From an uncultured Oscillospiraceae bacterium (GTDB lineage Bacteria > Bacillota > Clostridia > Oscillospirales > Acutalibacteraceae), in NCBI GenBank assembly GCA_900546735.1, contig URDW01000086.1, forward strand, positions 1 to 9,025: a stretch of 9,025 bases of DNA, written 5' to 3'. Each line of letters opens with the position of its first letter. Positions within the stretch are counted from its first letter, which is position 1. Of this stretch, positions 1 through 5,638 are shown in pieces. The notes beneath the pieces were generated by a model, which worked only from the letters and a program-made list of their open reading frames with translations, had not been told where the DNA came from and made no database searches. Made by a program: the position numbers and the translations under genes.

Positions 1-22
1 CGGAGATGTGTATAAGAGACAG
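1..22 (+). other. Residual Nextera/Tn5 sequencing adapter (not genomic)
   Basis: Bases 4-22 read AGATGTGTATAAGAGACAG, which is exactly the 19-bp Tn5 transposase mosaic end used in Nextera libraries. The preceding CGG matches the last bases of the Read-2 (i7-side) adapter before the mosaic end; the Read-1 adapter has GTC there. It sits at base 1, so it marks an untrimmed fragment end at a contig edge. It should be masked and not read as a mobile element. Confidence 0.97.
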
Positions 23-111
23 ATTTTTATATTATCACACGCCCGCGGTGTATGCAAGTGATTTTTGGTTCTACATGCGGACAAGAGTACATAGTGTTTT
101 AAGGAGAAGCC
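23..111 (+). promoter_or_regulatory. spoIIIA leader with ribosome binding site
   Basis: This is the only genomic sequence visible upstream of spoIIIAA. It ends in a clear ribosome site, AAGGAGA at 101-107, placed 4-5 nt before the ATG at 112, which fixes that start. In Bacillus the spoIIIA operon is read by mother-cell sigma-E. An ATATT at 29-33 resembles the core of a sigma-E -35 element, but no -10 (CATACAnT-like) lies at the right distance, so I do not call a promoter. It may lie beyond the contig end. Confidence 0.6.
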
Positions 112-1101
112 ATGCAGTATTATCTGAAAGCCGCAGAGTGCTTTGCAAACGACGTGCGAAACGCGCTTTGCGCCGTCGATAGGGAAATTATGCCGATGAT
201 CACCGAGATCCGTCTGCGGCGAAATAAACCGCTGATGCTTTGCAGCGCGAAAGAGACTGCTTTTTTGTCTGCGGCAGGCCGGCTGACACCGGTCCCTGCG
301 CCGGACAGCCTGATCATCACTGAGCGCATGCTGCAGGAAAACTTTTTGAAGCTTTGCGATTATTCTGTTTACAGCAGCATGGCTGAGCTGAAAAACGGTT
401 TCATTACCGTTGCGGGCGGCAGCCGTGTCGGCGTGTGCGCTTCCGCAGTGCTGCGCGAGGGGCAGGTGGTGTCGGTCAAAAACGTCACTTCGCTGAACTT
501 CCGCATCGCCCGGGCTGTGCGCGGCTGCGCGCTGCCGATTTTAAATACGCTCTTTGTGCACGCGCTGCCGAGCGTGATCCTTGCCGGTCCGCCGAGCAGC
601 GGAAAGACGACCGTTTTGCGCGACCTTGCGCTGCAGCTTTCAAACGGTTTTGCCGGTCGCTATATAAAGGTGTGCATTGCGGACGAGCGCGGCGAGTTCG
701 CCGCCAACGGGAGCCGTTTTGAACTGGAGACCGGCCTGAACTGCGACGTGTATTCCTATTTCCCGAAGCGTGACGCGATTGAAATGGCCATGCGCACCAT
801 GTCGGCGCAGCTGATCGTGTGCGACGAAGTCGCAACACCGTCTGAGGTAGATGCGATCGCTCACGGTTTCAGCTCCGGCATTGCGTTTGCTGTGTCGGTG
901 CATCTAAACAGTATAGAGGATGTGTTTTCCAAACTTGCCGTGCGCAGGCTGCTGGAATTTAATGAATTTTCCTATCTCATCCTGCTGAAAAATTATGCAA
1001 ACGACTTTGTCATGATCGACTGTAAAGAGGTTTACAATGAAATTCATCGGCGCGATTCTTCTCATAACGGCAGCAACGGGCACGGGCCTTTATTTTTCTG
1101 A
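112..1101 (+). CDS. spoIIIAA: Stage III sporulation protein AA, secretion-type ATPase
   Basis: SpoIIIAA is the cytoplasmic mother-cell ATPase of the SpoIIIA-SpoIIQ channel and resembles the ATPases of type II/IV secretion machines. The 329-residue product has a Walker A GPPSSGKT at residues 159-166, a Walker B-like LIVCDE at 234-239, and a conserved ADERGE at 190-195. The N-terminal half carries the family-typical stretch KNGFITVAGGSRVGVCA (about 94-110). The start is supported by AAGGAGA at 101-107. The family norm is slightly over 300 residues (307 in B. subtilis). Here homologous-looking sequence runs to about KEVYNE, after which some 21 residues rich in Ser, Asn, Gly and His read through the start of spoIIIAB, a 65-nt out-of-frame overlap. 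That tail is either a real extension or the result of a small indel. It is the first gene of the eight-gene operon. Confidence 0.96.
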   Translation: MQYYLKAAECFANDVRNALCAVDREIMPMITEIRLRRNKPLMLCSAKETAFLSAAGRLTPVPAPDSLIITERMLQENFLKLCDYSVYSSMAELKNGFITVAGGSRVGVCASAVLREGQVVSVKNVTSLNFRIARAVRGCALPILNTLFVHALPSVILAGPPSSGKTTVLRDLALQLSNGFAGRYIKVCIADERGEFAANGSRFELETGLNCDVYSYFPKRDAIEMAMRTMSAQLIVCDEVATPSEVDAIAHGFSSGIAFAVSVHLNSIEDVFSKLAVRRLLEFNEFSYLILLKNYANDFVMIDCKEVYNEIHRRDSSHNGSNGHGPLFF

Positions 1102-1528
1102 GCGCCTGAGAGCCCGGTGCAATGCGGCACGCGAGATCATACTGATGTGTGAGCTGATCGAGATCGAAATGCAGTTTAACCTGAACTGCATTGGCGACAT
1201 ATTTGAAAAGATCGTCTGCACAGCCGATTTTAAATGCCTGTCTTTTATCCGAAAAATGGACAAAACAAAACCGTTTTACACGGCGTTTTGCAATGCGCTG
1301 GACCAGAGCACAGCCTATATTGACCGTCGTGACCGCGCCTCATTAAAACAGCTGGCCGCGTTTCTCGGGTCTACCGATGTACAGACGCAGCTGAGCTATT
1401 TGGGCGCGTATAAGGCGTCCATGCACAAGCGGCTTTCGTACTATGAAGCGGAGGAAAAGCGTCTGGCCAAGCTGTATGTGGCTTTCGGCTTGTTTGGCGG
1501 CTGTGCGGCGGTCGTGATTTTCCTGTAA
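1037..1528 (+). CDS. spoIIIAB: Stage III sporulation protein AB
   Basis: SpoIIIAB is a membrane protein of the SpoIIIA complex in the mother-cell membrane around the forespore. Its soluble helical domain resembles GspF-type platform proteins of type II secretion. The 163-residue product has an N-terminal hydrophobic segment (about 2-20, MKFIGAILLI...), a helical charged middle with the family-like FLGSTDVQTQ (109-118), and a C-terminal hydrophobic segment (147-163). Length is close to the family norm (171 in B. subtilis). The ATG at 1037 follows AGAGG (1026-1030) by 6 nt, and the protein begins as family members do, so the start is sound. The upstream spoIIIAA frame continues 65 nt into this gene. 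A strong ribosome site for spoIIIAC follows 3 nt after the stop. Confidence 0.94.
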   Translation: MKFIGAILLITAATGTGLYFSERLRARCNAAREIILMCELIEIEMQFNLNCIGDIFEKIVCTADFKCLSFIRKMDKTKPFYTAFCNALDQSTAYIDRRDRASLKQLAAFLGSTDVQTQLSYLGAYKASMHKRLSYYEAEEKRLAKLYVAFGLFGGCAAVVIFL

Positions 1529-1531
1529 AAC

Positions 1532-1540
1532 AAAGGAGGA
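1532..1540 (+). promoter_or_regulatory. Strong ribosome binding site for spoIIIAC
   Basis: AAAGGAGGA lies 4 nt before the ATG at 1545. It is the strongest ribosome site in the operon and suggests that spoIIIAC initiates independently rather than by coupling to spoIIIAB. Confidence 0.85.
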
Positions 1541-1544
1541 TAAA

Positions 1545-1739
1545 ATGAGTGCAGATCTGATTTTTCGAATTGCGGCCATCGGCATTATCGTTGCAGTCCT
1601 AAACCAGCTTCTGGTGCGCAGCGGCCGCGAGGACCAGGCAATGCTGACGACGCTGGCCGGTGTGATCGTGGTACTGATGATGCTGATCCCCGAGATCAGC
1701 GAACTGTTTTCCACGGTAGAGGCCATGTTTGATTTATGA
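1545..1739 (+). CDS. spoIIIAC: Stage III sporulation protein AC
   Basis: SpoIIIAC is a very small membrane protein of the SpoIIIA channel platform. The 64-residue product (68 in B. subtilis) is almost all hydrophobic, with two membrane segments at about residues 6-23 and 33-49. They are joined by a short polar loop, VRSGREDQA (24-32), and followed by a short acidic, amphipathic end (ISELFSTVEAMFDL). The start is set by AAAGGAGGA at 1532-1540. The stop overlaps the spoIIIAD start as ATGA (1736-1739), which points to coupled translation. The call rests on size, topology and its place between AB and AD. Confidence 0.93.
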   Translation: MSADLIFRIAAIGIIVAVLNQLLVRSGREDQAMLTTLAGVIVVLMMLIPEISELFSTVEAMFDL

Positions 1740-2116
1740 TCCAGATCGCTGCTTTTTCCATCATTTTGGCCATGCTTGGCATTTTGCTGAAAAAGTACAG
1801 CCCGCTTTCGGCTGCGGTCATTTCCGTTGCCGGGTGCATCATCCTTTTTCTCTTTGTGGCCGATTCGTTCAGCTCGATCATTGCAACGCTGGGCGATCTT
1901 TCCGCCTCGTTTGGTTACATTTCCACCTATGTGCGTCTAATGATCAAAGCGCTCGGCATCTGCATCATTGCCCAGATCGTGGTGGACATGTGCCTGGATG
2001 CCGGGGAACGGGCCGTGGCCAGTATGGTGGAGCTTTGCGCAAAAATCATAATTATTGTGATGATTTTACCGTTGTTTGAAACACTCATCAATATCATTTC
2101 GGGGATCGTTCAATGA
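1736..2116 (+). CDS. spoIIIAD: Stage III sporulation protein AD
   Basis: SpoIIIAD is a polytopic membrane component of the mother-cell channel platform, thought to be paralogous to SpoIIIAC. The 126-residue product (133 in B. subtilis) has about four hydrophobic segments: 3-18, 25-42, 68-85 and 99-120. The third and fourth flank the family-typical polar stretch DMCLDAGERAVASMVELCAK (residues 84-103), seen elsewhere as a DICRDAGE..AIASKVE-like motif. Its start overlaps the spoIIIAC stop by 4 nt and its stop overlaps the spoIIIAE start by 4 nt (2113-2116). The three genes therefore probably re-initiate one after another and keep a fixed stoichiometry. Confidence 0.95.
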   Translation: MIQIAAFSIILAMLGILLKKYSPLSAAVISVAGCIILFLFVADSFSSIIATLGDLSASFGYISTYVRLMIKALGICIIAQIVVDMCLDAGERAVASMVELCAKIIIIVMILPLFETLINIISGIVQ

Positions 2117-3264
2117 AAAAAAGTGTAATTTTAATCCTTTTTCTTTTTCTTGCCCTGTCAGTTCCGGTTCGGGCAATGGGGGCTGAAACGCAGCAGATCG
2201 AGCAGGATACATACAGCAAATACCTGGATCAATATGATGTGGACTCGATTTATGACAGCGTGCCGCAGGATGCGCTCGACCTTTTGGACGAACTCGGCAT
2301 GCAGGATTTCGATTTTGAAAATATTTTGGATCTGACGCCGCAAAAGCTTTGGCATGTTTTACAGTCGGTGGCAGAGGGAAGGTTCAAGGGGCCGCTCACA
2401 GCCTGCGCCGGCATGATTTTGCTGATTTTGTTTTCAGCTTTTTTGCAGAGCCTGAAAACGACCGTTAAAAGCGATATGCTTTCGAATGTGTTTTCCGTTG
2501 CATGCAGCGTGATCATAGCCGTCATCCTCAGTGTGGAGATCAGCGACGCGATCTCGCTTGCTTCGTCCACGATCAAGATGTGTGCGGATTTTATTTACGG
2601 CTTTGTACCGGTTTTCGGCATTTTGGTGGCCGTCTCCGGCGGGATCACCGCGTCGTTTTCCACCAATGCGCTGCTGCTTGGCCTGGCACAGTTTTTGAAT
2701 TTCTTATCCGGCAACCTTTTTGTGCCGGTCATCAGCTGTTATCTGGCGCTGGGGCTTTCTAACGGCATCCGGCCGGAGCTGCACCTGACGGCGATCACGT
2801 CTGCCGTTAAAAAGTATATCAGCGCGGCCGTTTCACTTGCGGCGACCGGATTTGTGTCTATTCTTTCCATCAAAACGGCTGTTGCCTCCCGGGCCGATGC
2901 GCTCGGTCTGCGTTCGGCGCGGTTTGCCATCAACTCCGTCGTGCCGGTCATCGGCTCCGCCATCAGCGAGGGGCTGCTTTCCATTCAAAGCTACTCTTCC
3001 TTGATCAAAAGCACGGTGGGCATCGTCGGCATCGTCGTGATCGTGCTGATTTTTTTGCCGGCGCTTTTGGAAATTTTGATCTGGAAATTTTTTCTTTCCG
3101 TTTCCTCTATCGCATCCGAAATGTTTGAGGACCGCAGTGTTTTGGCTGTGCTCCAGGCTTTTCAGGGCGCGCTGCTGCTTATGCTGATCGTGCTGATCTT
3201 GTCTTTGGTCACAACGGTGATCTCGTTTGGTATCCTTATTGCTGTAAAAAATCAGGTGTCGTAA
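2113..3264 (+). CDS. spoIIIAE: Stage III sporulation protein AE
   Basis: SpoIIIAE is the large polytopic membrane protein of the SpoIIIA complex and probably the core of the export platform. The 383-residue product (399 in B. subtilis) starts with a cleavable-looking signal peptide: MKKS, a hydrophobic run to about residue 18, then an Ala-rich cleavage region near 21-24. An acidic extracytoplasmic region follows (25-90). Membrane segments lie at about 95-112, 125-142, 162-178, 186-214, 235-256, 302-326 and 350-377. The best conserved block is at about 253-286, containing KTAVASRADALGLRSARF and then NSVVPVIGSAISE. The start overlaps the spoIIIAD stop (ATGA). The stop TAA abuts the spoIIIAF ATG with no gap. 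Confidence 0.96.
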   Translation: MKKSVILILFLFLALSVPVRAMGAETQQIEQDTYSKYLDQYDVDSIYDSVPQDALDLLDELGMQDFDFENILDLTPQKLWHVLQSVAEGRFKGPLTACAGMILLILFSAFLQSLKTTVKSDMLSNVFSVACSVIIAVILSVEISDAISLASSTIKMCADFIYGFVPVFGILVAVSGGITASFSTNALLLGLAQFLNFLSGNLFVPVISCYLALGLSNGIRPELHLTAITSAVKKYISAAVSLAATGFVSILSIKTAVASRADALGLRSARFAINSVVPVIGSAISEGLLSIQSYSSLIKSTVGIVGIVVIVLIFLPALLEILIWKFFLSVSSIASEMFEDRSVLAVLQAFQGALLLMLIVLILSLVTTVISFGILIAVKNQVS

Positions 3265-3729
3265 ATGGAGTTTATTCAGTCCTGGACTTATTCGGTGTGC
3301 CTGACTGTGCTGATCGCGTGCATTTTTTCCATTCTGGTGCCGCGTTCTTCTGTTGGCAGACTGATGAAAATGATGATCGGCGTGTTTATTTTTGTGTCGT
3401 TCATTGTGCCGTTTTCTGATTTTGACTGGTCAGTGTTCGCACAGGAATTTTCGCCGTCTGCCGGCAGCGATTCGATCGAGGAGGATTATTATGCACAAAA
3501 TCTGGAAAACATAGAAACGGCACTGCAAAACACGGTGCTGCAAGCGCTTGACGACGCCGGTCTGGCGGGCTGCATAGTGGATGTGCAGGCGGTGTACACC
3601 GACGGTTATGTAGAGGTCAGCTGCGTGCAGGTGCAAGTGCCGTCCGGTATGGACGCCGGTACCGTTCAATCGGTCATTTTGGAAAAAACAGGCATAAATG
3701 CAGATATAATTTATGTTGGAGCGGAATAG
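3265..3729 (+). CDS. spoIIIAF: Stage III sporulation protein AF
   Basis: SpoIIIAF is a membrane-anchored member of the channel complex with a C-terminal ring-building-motif-like domain in the intermembrane space. The 154-residue product has two hydrophobic segments (8-25 and 35-50) joined by a VPRSSVGRLMKM loop, as in the family. A soluble alpha/beta domain (about 77-154) ends in a conserved-looking ILEKTGINADIIYVG. It is shorter than the B. subtilis protein (206 residues); the linker after the second membrane segment appears reduced. The ATG directly follows the spoIIIAE stop with only a weak AGG upstream, so initiation is probably coupled. The stop (3727-3729) lies 1 nt before the preferred spoIIIAG start. 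Confidence 0.93.
   Translation: MEFIQSWTYSVCLTVLIACIFSILVPRSSVGRLMKMMIGVFIFVSFIVPFSDFDWSVFAQEFSPSAGSDSIEEDYYAQNLENIETALQNTVLQALDDAGLAGCIVDVQAVYTDGYVEVSCVQVQVPSGMDAGTVQSVILEKTGINADIIYVGAE
3718..3721 (+). promoter_or_regulatory. Ribosome binding site deciding the spoIIIAG start
   Basis: GGAG here lies 9 nt before the ATG at 3731. The in-frame ATG at 3713 has no purine-rich site upstream, so 3731 is preferred and the six residues MLERNR are left out of the spoIIIAG product. Confidence 0.7.
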
Positions 3730-3730
3730 A

Positions 3731-4270
3731 ATGAATCAGGATATGCTTTTCGTTATAAAAAATTTCATCGCCAAAAACAAGCTCAAGCTGATCGTTGCGC
3801 TCGGCATGTGCGGCATTCTCCTGATTGCCGCCACAAGCGTTTTTTCTTCAGACGACAGCGGCGAAACACAGGTGCAGGAAACGATACAGGCCACTGACTG
3901 GAGCGCTTATAAAAGCGAACTGGAACAGGAGCTGACCGATGTCATTTCGGCCATGGACGGCGTAGGTGCCTGCGAGGTGATGATCACCCTGAATGAAACA
4001 AACGAAAACGTATATGCGCAAAACAGCAGTGAAAAAACCGAGGAAAACAAAAGCGAGTACGAAAGCGAATATGTAATACACAGCGGTGAAAACGGAGACG
4101 ATCCGGTTTTGATCAAACAGTATTTTCCGCAGGTCAAGGGTGTGGCCGTCGTCTGCACGGGCGGCGACGACATCCGGGTCAAGGAAAATATTGTAAACAG
4201 CGTTACAGCGCTGTTTAACATTTCGTCGAACCGGATCTCTGTTTCAAAAATAAATGAGGGCGACAGGTGA
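3731..4270 (+). CDS. spoIIIAG: Stage III sporulation protein AG, ring-forming channel component
   Basis: SpoIIIAG forms the large oligomeric ring of the SpoIIIA-SpoIIQ channel in the space between mother-cell and forespore membranes. The 179-residue product has a short cytoplasmic N-terminus, one membrane segment (about 18-38), a polar linker, and a split ring-building domain. The first half is about 57-88 (YKSELEQELTDVI...VMITL). The second is about 135-173 (VKGVAVVCTGG... to NRISVSK). Between them is a polar insertion (about 89-134) rich in Glu, Ser and Asn, matching the beta-rich insertion known in SpoIIIAG. It is shorter than the B. subtilis protein (229 residues). Start 3731 is chosen over 3713 because only it has a ribosome site (GGAG 3718-3721). 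The stop is embedded in the spoIIIAH ribosome site. Confidence 0.95.
   Translation: MNQDMLFVIKNFIAKNKLKLIVALGMCGILLIAATSVFSSDDSGETQVQETIQATDWSAYKSELEQELTDVISAMDGVGACEVMITLNETNENVYAQNSSEKTEENKSEYESEYVIHSGENGDDPVLIKQYFPQVKGVAVVCTGGDDIRVKENIVNSVTALFNISSNRISVSKINEGDR
4265..4270 (+). promoter_or_regulatory. Ribosome binding site deciding the spoIIIAH start
   Basis: AGGTGA pairs well with the 16S rRNA 3' end and lies 4 nt before the ATG at 4275. Its last three bases are the stop codon of spoIIIAG, so the two genes are translationally linked. The upstream in-frame ATG at 4254 has no such site. Confidence 0.75.
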
Positions 4271-4274
4271 GCAT

Positions 4275-5108
4275 ATGAATTTCAACGAACAGTTAAAACG
4301 GCTGGAACAGCAGGAAAATGAAAAAGGGTTATTCAAAAAAGCGCATCGTGCGCAGGAGCCTGAGCAGACACAGCCGCAGCAGGCTGCTGAAAATGCGCAG
4401 GCGCAGCCGGAGGAAGCACAGCTGCAGCAGGCTGCATTTACGGCCGGGCCGCAGCAGGAAACGGTAAAAAACGTGAACGAACCCCTGGTGCAGCAGGAAC
4501 CGCTGCAGTTTGCGCAGGATTCTGATGTGGAAAGCACCGGCGAAGAAAGCAAAAAGATCAAAAAGGGCAACCGGCGCTTTAAGGCGGCCGTTGCGCTGAC
4601 GATCGTTGTGCTTGCGGTCGGCGTGGCCGCCAACTGGTACTGGGAAAACAGCGACATTTCAGACTCCATCCAGCCGGTTTTGTCGGCTGTGGAGGAAAAA
4701 ACCAAGACCATCGGCGAGGCAACATATGTGGATGCCACGACCGAGGCGACAACGCAAAACGAATATTTCTCCACAGCGCGGGTGGAGCGCCAGCAGGCGC
4801 GCGACGAGGCGCTTGAGAATCTGCAGTCTGTTGCGGACGGCTCGACCGGTTCCGTCAAGGAAAATGCCGAGGCGAACATAGAAAAAATATCTTCTTACAT
4901 CACGATCGAAAATAAAATCGAAACGCTCGTCAAAGCAAAGGGCATCAACAACTGCCTGGCGGTCGTGAGCGATGACGGCCAGGGCGTGCAGATCATTGTG
5001 GATTCGCAGGATCTGGACGACCAGACGATTTTACAGATCAAAGAAATCGCCATAGACCAGCTTGGCTGCTCTTATGAAAATGTGACGATCATCCAGTCCA
5101 AACAGTAA
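4275..5108 (+). CDS. spoIIIAH: Stage III sporulation protein AH with long Gln-rich N-terminal extension
   Basis: SpoIIIAH is the mother-cell partner of forespore SpoIIQ; the two interact across the intermembrane space and anchor the channel. The 277-residue product has a polar region rich in Gln, Glu and Ala at 1-90, a basic patch KKIKKGNRRFK (93-103), one membrane segment (about 104-120) and an acidic linker. The C-terminal ring-building domain (about 160-275) has the family-typical EYFSTARVERQQARDEALE (163-181) and ENKIETLVKAKGINNCLAVV (212-231). B. subtilis SpoIIIAH is 218 residues with its membrane segment almost at the N-terminus, so the first ~100 residues here are extra and should face the mother-cell cytoplasm. 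Start 4275 is preferred over 4254 because of AGGTGA at 4265-4270. It is the last gene of the operon; no hairpin terminator is visible after its stop. Confidence 0.95.
   Translation: MNFNEQLKRLEQQENEKGLFKKAHRAQEPEQTQPQQAAENAQAQPEEAQLQQAAFTAGPQQETVKNVNEPLVQQEPLQFAQDSDVESTGEESKKIKKGNRRFKAAVALTIVVLAVGVAANWYWENSDISDSIQPVLSAVEEKTKTIGEATYVDATTEATTQNEYFSTARVERQQARDEALENLQSVADGSTGSVKENAEANIEKISSYITIENKIETLVKAKGINNCLAVVSDDGQGVQIIVDSQDLDDQTILQIKEIAIDQLGCSYENVTIIQSKQ
4371..4435 (+). repeat. Imperfect tandem repeat inside spoIIIAH
   Basis: CAGCCGCAGCAGGCTGC (4371-4387) recurs as CAGCTGCAGCAGGCTGC (4419-4435). The copies match at 16 of 17 bases and are offset by 48 bp (16 codons). In protein, residues 29-44 and 45-60 align as two 16-residue units (PEQTQPQQAAENAQAQ and PEEAQLQQAAFTAGPQ, 9 identities). 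This suggests that the Gln-rich extension grew by duplication. Confidence 0.7.
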
Positions 5109-5119
5109 CAATTTTTTCC

Positions 5120-5148
5120 TTGTATTTACCGGGTCAAGGTGTTATAAT
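5120..5148 (+). promoter_or_regulatory. Sigma-A-type extended -10 promoter upstream of asp23/yqhY
   Basis: A perfect TATAAT at 5143-5148 is preceded by TG at 5140-5141, giving an extended -10 (TGTTATAAT). A TTGTAT at 5120-5125 lies exactly 17 nt upstream and matches the first three bases of the TTGACA -35 consensus. Transcription would start near 5155, ahead of the asp23 ribosome site. Its position 12 nt after the spoIIIAH stop separates the housekeeping genes from the sporulation operon. Confidence 0.75.
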
Positions 5149-5165
5149 GATAAAAAATCTAAAAC

Positions 5166-5173
5166 AAAGGGGG
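5166..5173 (+). promoter_or_regulatory. Probable ribosome binding site of asp23/yqhY, unusually distant
   Basis: AAAGGGGG ends 15 nt before the ATG at 5189, longer than the usual 5-10 nt. In-frame ATT (5186) or ATC (5177) codons could also serve as starts, but ATG is the simpler choice. No other purine-rich site is nearby. Confidence 0.5.
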
Positions 5174-5188
5174 CGTATCTGCAGCATT

Positions 5189-5581
5189 ATGGAGATCAAG
5201 TCCAACACCAATTTGGGGGAACTCGTCATTTCCGAAGATGTGCTCGTGTCGATCGCCATCAACGCGGCTAAGGATGTAGAGGGCGTTTCCAGCCTGTCCA
5301 CCAAACCGCTCGATGTTGTGGAGACCATCCGCAAAGGCAGCTTAAAGCTGACCAGTCCGGTCCGTATCAAGGACAACATCAGCGACATTGAAGTCAGCAT
5401 TTATGTCAACATGAAGCCGGGCTACAAAATCGTTTCTGTGGCCGAGGAGATACAAACCAGCGTAAAAGATGCCATTGTTACCATGACCGGTAAGGCTGTG
5501 TCCAAGGTCAATGTTATTATTGCCGGGATTGATTTTGAGACGGAATCTGTCGCTGAAGAACCTACTGAAACTGAAGAGTAA
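5189..5581 (+). CDS. Asp23/Gls24 (DUF322) family protein, YqhY-like
   Basis: This encodes a 130-residue Asp23-family protein and is probably the orthologue of B. subtilis YqhY, which has been linked to fatty-acid synthesis and acetyl-CoA carboxylase. Family features are GELVISEDVLVSIAINAAKD (residues 10-29) followed by VEGV, a beta-strand-rich middle with VSIYVNMKPGYKIVSVAEEI (about 69-88), and VKDAIVTMTGKAVSKVNVII (about 92-111). The tail is acidic (SVAEEPTETEE). There is no signal peptide or membrane segment, so it is cytoplasmic. The reading frame stays open upstream to a TTG at 5120, but that codon is part of the promoter, so the start is taken at ATG 5189. It appears to be a single-gene unit between its own promoter and a terminator. 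Its accB/accC neighbours from Bacillus are missing here. Confidence 0.88.
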   Translation: MEIKSNTNLGELVISEDVLVSIAINAAKDVEGVSSLSTKPLDVVETIRKGSLKLTSPVRIKDNISDIEVSIYVNMKPGYKIVSVAEEIQTSVKDAIVTMTGKAVSKVNVIIAGIDFETESVAEEPTETEE

Positions 5582-5583
5582 AT

Positions 5584-5614
5584 AAAAAGCCGGCCGATTT
5601 CGACCGGTTTTTTT
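5584..5614 (+). terminator. Intrinsic terminator between asp23 and nusB
   Basis: CCGG (5590-5593) pairs with CCGG (5604-5607). The stem continues inward with CG/CG (5595-5596 with 5601-5602) past one C-A mismatch, closing an ATTT loop (5597-5600). A G-U pair and an A-run (5584-5588) extend the base against a run of seven T at 5608-5614. It lies 2 nt after the asp23 stop and 24 nt before the nusB start. Confidence 0.82.
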
Positions 5615-5626
5615 ATTGTGTATGAT

Positions 5627-5632
5627 GGAGGA
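5627..5632 (+). promoter_or_regulatory. Ribosome binding site deciding the nusB TTG start
   Basis: GGAGGA lies 6 nt before TTG at 5639. An in-frame GTG at 5618 would place this ribosome site inside the gene and has none of its own, so TTG 5639 is preferred. Confidence 0.8.
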
Positions 5633-5638
5633 CAAGCA

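Noticed and set aside
4..22. Natural Tn5-like mobile element end
   Set aside because: The sequence is the engineered mosaic end with adapter flank at base 1, with no transposase or second end nearby; it is library residue.
37..51. Small inverted repeat (ACAC...GTGT) in the spoIIIA leader
   Set aside because: Only four base pairs form and no T-run follows directly, so it is not a credible terminator or operator.
27..58. Possible sigma-E promoter (ATATT at 29-33 with TATGCAAG at 51-58)
   Set aside because: The spacer is about 17 nt where sigma-E promoters use about 14-15, and the -10 match is poor. It also begins only a few bases from the synthetic adapter.
90..97. CATAGTGT as a sigma-E -10 element
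   Set aside because: It matches part of CATACAnT, but transcription would start inside the ribosome site at 101-107, and no -35 lies at the right distance.
1729..2079. 116-codon + strand frame overlapping spoIIIAD
   Set aside because: It is an out-of-frame shadow of spoIIIAD, whose own frame has family features and exact ATGA junctions on both sides.
4244..4879. 211-codon open frame on the minus strand opposite spoIIIAH
   Set aside because: The Ser/Cys-rich product is the complement of the Gln/Ala/Glu-rich spoIIIAH codons; no family features or signals are visible.
5040..5119. Intrinsic terminator at the end of the spoIIIA operon
   Set aside because: There is a run of six T at 5112-5117 but no stable GC-rich hairpin before it.
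5120..5188. N-terminal extension of the Asp23 protein from a TTG at 5120 or ATG at 5147
   Set aside because: These codons lie within the -35 and -10 elements of the promoter, so they would be upstream of or at the transcript start. The family-like protein begins at 5189.
5598..5626. Promoter for nusB (TTTCGA, 17 nt, TATGAT)
   Set aside because: The -35 match is weak and lies inside the terminator hairpin. The start point would fall within the nusB ribosome site.
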